In this document: in pieces, positions 59,949 to 64,000 of the stretch
Layout of the letters: every line of letters begins with the position of its first letter
Position numbering within the stretch: the first letter of the stretch is position 1
Assembly: GCF_001864895.1 (NCBI RefSeq)
Contig: NZ_MJGO01000038.1
Location: forward strand, 153,840-217,839
Length of the DNA stretch: 64,000 bases
From: Curtobacterium sp. MCBA15_009
GTDB taxonomy: Bacteria > Actinomycetota > Actinomycetes > Actinomycetales > Microbacteriaceae
Reading direction: 5' to 3'
The notes under the pieces: model-generated
Seen by the model: only the letters and a program-made list of their open reading frames with translations
Database searches by the model: none
What the model was told of the DNA's origin: nothing
Program-made: the position numbers and the translations under genes

Positions 59949-61490
59949 TCAGTGAGCCGCGGCGGGGATGCTCCCGGTCGTGGCGGACCCGGCGCGGGCG
60001 AGCCGCTCGAGTCGCACGGACTGCCGGTTGATGAGCAGGCCACCCGCGAGGGCGACGAGCACCAGCACACCGGCCGAGATCCCGAAGGCCACGTGGTAGC
60101 CGTCGAGCACGGCCTGGGCCTGCTGCAGCTTCGTCGGGGCCGCGTTCAGCCCGGACAGGCTGTTCGCGACGACGTCGGCGAAGATCGTCGAGAGCAGCGC
60201 CGTGCCGATCGAGCCGCCGATCTGCTGCATCGTGTTGACCGTGGCAGAGGCGACGCCGGCGTCGGCGCGGGCGACCCCCGTCGTCGCGGTGTTCATCGCG
60301 GACGAGAAGATCGTGCCCATGCCGAGGCCGATCACGATGAGCGCCGGCAGGACGGTGCCCGCGTAGGAGCTGTCGAGGTCGGTGCGGAGCAGCAGGAGCA
60401 GCCCCGTCGCGGCGACCAGGCCGCCGGCGAAGATGAGCACCTTCGGGCCGACGCGCGGCAGCAGGCGGCCGCCGATCTGCGTCGCCGAGATCATGATCGA
60501 CGCGGGCATCGGCAGGAACGCGAGACCGGTCTGCAGCGAGCTGAACCCGAGGGTCTGCTCGAGGTAGTAGGTCAGGAACAGGAAGATGCCGAACATGCCG
60601 ATCGCGACGAGGCCGATGGCGATGAACGAGCCGCCGCGGTCGCGGTCGAGCACGACGCGCAGGGGGAGCAGCGGGTGGGCGACCCGGGTCTCGATGAGCA
60701 CGAAGGCCGCGATCAGCAGGACACCGCCGGCGAGCATGACGATGGTGAGCGGAGCGTCCCAGCCGTTGGTCTCGGCGTTCGAGAAGCCGTAGACGACGCC
60801 GACCAGGCCGAGGGTGATGGTGAAGACGCCGGCGACGTCGATGCGGGGACGCTCGACCTTCGGCGGGCGCTCCATGAAGACGAGGGCGCCGATCACGCCG
60901 AGGACGGCGAAGACGACGTTGACGTAGAGGCACCAGCGCCAGGACGCGTACTCGGTCAGGACACCGCCGAGCAGCAGGCCGATGGCCGCACCCGAACCGG
61001 CGATCGAGCCGAAGATGCCGAACGCGCGGCCGCGTTCCTTCGGGTCGCGGAAGGTCGTGGTGAGCATGCCGAGCGCCGACGGGGCGAGCAGCGCGCCGAA
61101 CACGCCCTGCAGCGCGCGGGCGGCGACGAGCAGGCCGAACGAGTCGGCGAGGCCGCCGAGCACGGAGGCGAGCGCGAACCCGACGAGGCCGATGATGAAC
61201 GTGTTCTTGCGTCCGAACAGGTCGCCGAGGCGTCCGCCGAGCAGCAGGAGCGACCCGAAGGCCAGCGAGTAGGCGGTGACGATCCACTGCCGCTGGTCGG
61301 TGCCGAAGTCGAGGTCGGCCTGGGCCGAGGGGAGCGCGATGTTCACGATCGTCGCGTCGAGCACGACCATGAGCTGGGCGAGGGCGATGACCGCCAGGGC
61401 GATCCAGCGGCGGCTGCTCTTGGCGGGGGTGGTGCCCGGAGTCGTGGGTGCTGCCCCGGTGGGGGTCGGCATGGTCTGTTCTGCCGTCAC
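59949..61490 (-). CDS. MFS drug-type exporter (DHA2, 14-TM)
   Basis: This 513-residue protein has 14 predicted helices. Motif A is GGRLGDLFGRKNTFIIG, and motif D1-like VVLDATIVNIALPSAQADL follows the first helix, as in EmrB/QacA-type drug:H+ antiporters. The GTG at 61490 is preceded by GGAGG five bases upstream; an ATG at 61505 lacks a site. It is divergent from a TetR gene with palindromic sites between, the usual arrangement for an inducible efflux pump. The substrate is unknown. Confidence 0.9.
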   Translation of the reverse strand: MTAEQTMPTPTGAAPTTPGTTPAKSSRRWIALAVIALAQLMVVLDATIVNIALPSAQADLDFGTDQRQWIVTAYSLAFGSLLLLGGRLGDLFGRKNTFIIGLVGFALASVLGGLADSFGLLVAARALQGVFGALLAPSALGMLTTTFRDPKERGRAFGIFGSIAGSGAAIGLLLGGVLTEYASWRWCLYVNVVFAVLGVIGALVFMERPPKVERPRIDVAGVFTITLGLVGVVYGFSNAETNGWDAPLTIVMLAGGVLLIAAFVLIETRVAHPLLPLRVVLDRDRGGSFIAIGLVAIGMFGIFLFLTYYLEQTLGFSSLQTGLAFLPMPASIMISATQIGGRLLPRVGPKVLIFAGGLVAATGLLLLLRTDLDSSYAGTVLPALIVIGLGMGTIFSSAMNTATTGVARADAGVASATVNTMQQIGGSIGTALLSTIFADVVANSLSGLNAAPTKLQQAQAVLDGYHVAFGISAGVLVLVALAGGLLINRQSVRLERLARAGSATTGSIPAAAH

Positions 61491-61568
61491 GGCAGCCTCC
61501 TTCATGAAGGTTGGAGGGGGACTCGGAGCGCGCACCGTCGGGCACTCCGAAAGGAGAGGGGTCGAACC

Positions 61569-61651
61569 GGATGCACTGCATCCGCTTGTGGCCAGTGTAG
61601 ACCGAAACGGAGGAACCGCATCCACTTGTTCCCAGATAGTTCAACTAGGTT
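61569..61651. promoter_or_regulatory. Operators and promoters of the MFS/TetR divergent pair
   Basis: GGATGCACTGCATCC (61569-61583) is a perfect palindrome. GCATCCGCTTGTGGCCAG (61578-61595) is repeated as GCATCCACTTGTTCCCAG (61618-61635), 40 bp apart. TACACT on the minus strand (61602-61597) is a likely -10 for the exporter. TAGGTT (61646-61651) ends 7 nt before the TetR GTG. Confidence 0.6.
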
Positions 61652-61658
61652 CGTCCTC

Positions 61659-62327
61659 GTGAGCACCACCGAGTCCGCGTCCGACCTCGAGCGACCGCTG
61701 CGCGCCGACGCCGCGCGCAACCGCGAGCTCATCCTGCAGACCGCGCGGAAGTGCTTCGCCGAGCGCGGGCTCTCGGTCACGCTGAACGACATCGCGCACG
61801 AGGCCGGCGTCGGCGTCGGGACGGTCTACCGCCGGTTCGCCGACAAGGACTCCCTGATCGAGGCGCTGCTCGCCACGAAGTTCGAGGCCATGAACGAGGC
61901 CGCCGCACGCGCCGCCGACGTCACCGACCCGCGCGAGGCACTCCGCGTGTACCTGATGGGCGTGTTCGAGTTCCGTGCGCGGGACCGCGCCCTCGCCGAC
62001 GCCATCGTCCGCGCCGGCAAGGCCCGTCCGTCGATCGTGCTCGAGCGCGACCGGCTCGAGCGTCAGGTCGCGACGATCATCGGCCGCGCCGAGACCGCGG
62101 GTGTCGTCCGTGCCGGCTTCGACTACCGCGACCTGCCGATGCTCACGACGATGGTCGGCTCCGTCGCCGACGCGACCCGCGCACACGACCCGAACGCCTG
62201 GCGTCGGTACGCCGAGGTCATCATCGAGGGCGTGCTGCCCCGCGGCGGCACCGGTGCTGCCGAGCCGATGCTCGGTGCGCCCCTCGACCGCGAGTCGATC
62301 GAGCGCGCCCTGCACGCCCAGCCCTGA
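61659..62327 (+). CDS. TetR-family regulator of the MFS exporter
   Basis: This 222-residue protein has an N-terminal helix-turn-helix (LILQTARKCFAERGLSVTLNDI, GVGVGTVYRRFADKDSLI) and a helical ligand domain (FRARDRALADAIVRAG). It is divergent from the MFS exporter and probably represses both genes at the GCATCC sites. TAGGTT ends 7 nt before the GTG and no ribosome binding site is seen, so the start at 61659 is preferred and the transcript is probably leaderless. Confidence 0.9.
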   Translation: MSTTESASDLERPLRADAARNRELILQTARKCFAERGLSVTLNDIAHEAGVGVGTVYRRFADKDSLIEALLATKFEAMNEAAARAADVTDPREALRVYLMGVFEFRARDRALADAIVRAGKARPSIVLERDRLERQVATIIGRAETAGVVRAGFDYRDLPMLTTMVGSVADATRAHDPNAWRRYAEVIIEGVLPRGGTGAAEPMLGAPLDRESIERALHAQP

Positions 62328-62400
62328 CGCGACGGCGCGACCGGGACGCGAACGCGCAGACGCGCGAGCGCGCATCGCGGCGCGAGCGCGGCCCTCGCGC

Positions 62401-62556
62401 CCTCCTGCCCTCCTGCCCTCCTGCCCGAACGGACGAACGGACGAACGGACGGGCAGGCGGACGGACCGGCAGGCGGACGGACGGATGGCCGGACGGACGG
62501 GAGGCACGTGCCGGCGCCGACCCGCGCCTCCCGTCCGACGGTCCGACGGTCCGACG
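62401..62556. repeat. Cluster of short tandem repeats and palindrome B copy 4
   Basis: CCTCCTGC is repeated three times (62401-62424), followed by GGAC/GAAC tetranucleotide repeats (about 62430-62500). Palindrome B follows (CGGACGGGAGGCACG 62494-62508 with 62523-62537, 14 of 15), then GTCCGACG three times (62533-62556). It lies between the convergent TetR and mannosyltransferase genes. Confidence 0.8.
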
Positions 62557-62594
62557 GCCGGGGCGCGACCGGCGCGCCGGTCAGGACCCGCGCG

Positions 62595-64000
62595 CTACAG
62601 CCAGCTCGGCACCCAGTAGTGCGACCGGACGAAGTCCCACGGCACCTGCACCGCCGTCCACATCGGGTACCAGTAGACGGACGCCAGCACGACGACGCCC
62701 AGGTACACGCCCACCCACACGACCGCCCGGGTGCGTCGGCGTCGTGGATCGTCCCGCGAACCGAGCACCAGCGCGATCGCGGCGGCGAGCGCCATCACCA
62801 TGAAGGGCTCGAAGGCGATCGTGTAGAACTGGAAGACCGTCCGGTTCGCGTACGCGAGCCACGGCAGGTAGCCGGCTGCGACCCCGAGCAGGACGAAGCC
62901 GTACTCCCAGCGGCGGCGCAGGACCCAGAGCACGAGCAGGGCCACCGTCGCGACGACCGACGCGTACCAGATGAACGGGTTCGCGATGCCGGTGATCGCC
63001 GCCCCGCACCGGTCGACGACGCAGCCGTCCTGGCCGGCGCTCGTGCCGAGGTAGTACATCGACGTGGGGCGCTGCATGACGAGCCAGAGCAGCGGGTTCG
63101 CCTGGTACGAGTGCGGGGTGTGCAGGCCGATGTTGAAGCCGTAGATCTCGGTCTGGTAGTGCCACCAGTTCTGCAGGCTGTCCGGCACCCAGGCGAGCAC
63201 GCCGGTCCACCGCTCGCCGCCGCCGGCGATCCAGTTGCGGTCCCAGCCGTCCTTCGACACGAACCAGCCGGTCCACGACGCCAGGTACGTCACCGCGGCG
63301 ACCGGGACCGTGAGCAGGAACGACACCGGTGCCTGCTGCAGCAGCGCGCTGGACGACCAGAACGCCACCCCGGCACGGCGGCGGGCCATCATGTCGCTCA
63401 GCACGGAGTACACGGCGAAGAACGCCAGGAAGTACAGACCGGACCACTTCGTGGCCGAGGCCAGCCCGAGCGCGAGCCCCATCGCGAACAGCCACGGGCG
63501 CCACCAGAGCACCGGACCCCACAGGGTGTCGCGGCCGGCGGCGGCCCGGCGGGCGACCCACGCGTCGAGCTGCCGCTGGCTGCGTCGGCGGTCGAGGAGC
63601 AGCGCACCGAAGCCGAGCACGACGAAGAACGTCACGATGCCGTCGAGCAGCGTGACCCGGGACATCACGATCGCCTGGCCGTCGATCGCGAGCAGGCCGC
63701 CGGCGAGCGTGCCGACCAGGGTCGAGCGGAACAGCGACCGCGCGATCACCGCCGTGAGGAACACCGTCGCGATGCCGAGCACGGCGACGGCGAAGCGCCA
63801 GCCGAAGGCGTTGTCCGGGCCGAAGAGCAGCATGCCGAGGCCGATGAGGTACTTGCCGAGCGGCGGGTGCGCGATGAACTCGGCGGCGCTCGTGAAGATG
63901 TCCGTCTCGCCCCGGACGAACCGGTCGTCGGTCGTCGGGGCGTCGTCACCGCTCGGGTTCGCCGGCCAGGTGCCCTCGTAGCCGAGGTGCACGATCGACC
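62595..64000 (-). CDS. Protein O-mannosyltransferase (PMT family), 5' end outside window
   Basis: The fragment covers about 468 C-terminal codons and continues past the right edge; the GTG at 63992 is an internal Val, not the start. Motifs of the PMT family are HPPLGKYLIGLGMLLFG, a following GWRF segment, and RVTLLDGIVTFF. About ten membrane helices are present. The enzyme transfers mannose from polyprenyl-phosphate-mannose to Ser/Thr of exported proteins outside the membrane, as known in Mycobacterium and Corynebacterium. Substrates here could include the secreted Ser/Thr-rich proteins in this window, but that is speculation. Confidence 0.9.
   Translation of the reverse strand, partial: SIVHLGYEGTWPANPSGDDAPTTDDRFVRGETDIFTSAAEFIAHPPLGKYLIGLGMLLFGPDNAFGWRFAVAVLGIATVFLTAVIARSLFRSTLVGTLAGGLLAIDGQAIVMSRVTLLDGIVTFFVVLGFGALLLDRRRSQRQLDAWVARRAAAGRDTLWGPVLWWRPWLFAMGLALGLASATKWSGLYFLAFFAVYSVLSDMMARRRAGVAFWSSSALLQQAPVSFLLTVPVAAVTYLASWTGWFVSKDGWDRNWIAGGGERWTGVLAWVPDSLQNWWHYQTEIYGFNIGLHTPHSYQANPLLWLVMQRPTSMYYLGTSAGQDGCVVDRCGAAITGIANPFIWYASVVATVALLVLWVLRRRWEYGFVLLGVAAGYLPWLAYANRTVFQFYTIAFEPFMVMALAAAIALVLGSRDDPRRRRTRAVVWVGVYLGVVVLASVYWYPMWTAVQVPWDFVRSHYWVPSWL

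Noticed and set aside
1-64000. tRNA, rRNA, riboswitch, prophage and insertion-sequence genes
   Set aside because: I looked for cloverleaf-like segments, conserved riboswitch cores, transposases and integrases and found none I could support by eye.

Overview
The window is a very GC-rich (about 70%) bacterial chromosome segment. Its third codon positions are almost always G or C, starts are often GTG, and many genes overlap by GTGA or ATGA. A DUF7882 protein (1211-1606), leaderless promoters and the overall gene set point to an actinobacterium of the family Microbacteriaceae. Curtobacterium is my best guess, but no rRNA or tRNA is present to confirm it. I see no insertion sequence, prophage, CRISPR array or origin. 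The window starts inside one gene and ends inside another.

Region 1 (1-11.8 kb) holds a 7-TM protein, DUF7882, and a leftward pair. That pair is a glutamate synthase large-subunit-like protein (3783-9398) whose stop overlaps the start of a CysJ-type diflavin reductase (1996-3786). A LuxR-type regulator, a secreted protein and a small membrane protein follow. Region 2 (11.9-17.2 kb) holds a fructosamine-kinase-like protein, a two-component system, a LysR regulator divergent from an EamA exporter, and a TetR regulator. Region 3 (17.3-25.2 kb) is a TetR-controlled operon: lipoprotein binding protein, two ATPases, two permeases and a GH3 beta-glucosidase. It looks like an uptake and hydrolysis unit for beta-linked oligosaccharides.

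Region 4 (25.2-35.8 kb) is housekeeping and accessory metabolism: a UbiA prenyltransferase, an FAD monooxygenase, an acyltransferase, a TetR/SDR divergent pair, NDH-2, a DHFR-like protein, two alpha/beta hydrolases, a VOC protein and a LacI regulator. Intergenic spaces carry a family of long hairpin repeats. Region 5 (36-39.6 kb) is a second sugar-type ABC importer (two permeases plus lipoprotein) without its own ATPase, preceded by a nested palindromic LacI-type operator. Region 6 (39.8-42.8 kb) is a TasA/CalY-like surface protein, a SipW-type signal peptidase and a two-domain lectin-like protein. The two exported proteins share a motif at the predicted mature N-terminus.

Region 7 (43-52.5 kb) has a CAT-like acetyltransferase, a VOC protein, HrpA helicase, a DUF255 thioredoxin-domain protein, a P-loop kinase, an SDR protein and a sulfurtransferase. 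Region 8 (52.6-59.6 kb) is the most unusual part. A regulator-like HTH protein fused to an ECF-S-like membrane domain is followed by a tight four-gene operon: a small TM protein, a membrane-anchored NERD nuclease-domain protein with a zinc ribbon, a small protein, and a 1174-residue protein. The small protein and the N-terminus of the large one both look sliding-clamp-like to me; the large protein then carries three complete CbxX/CfxQ-type AAA+ modules. I do not recognise this combination as a described system. Region 9 (59.9-64 kb) is an MFS exporter with a divergent TetR regulator, a repeat-rich spacer and the C-terminal part of a protein O-mannosyltransferase.
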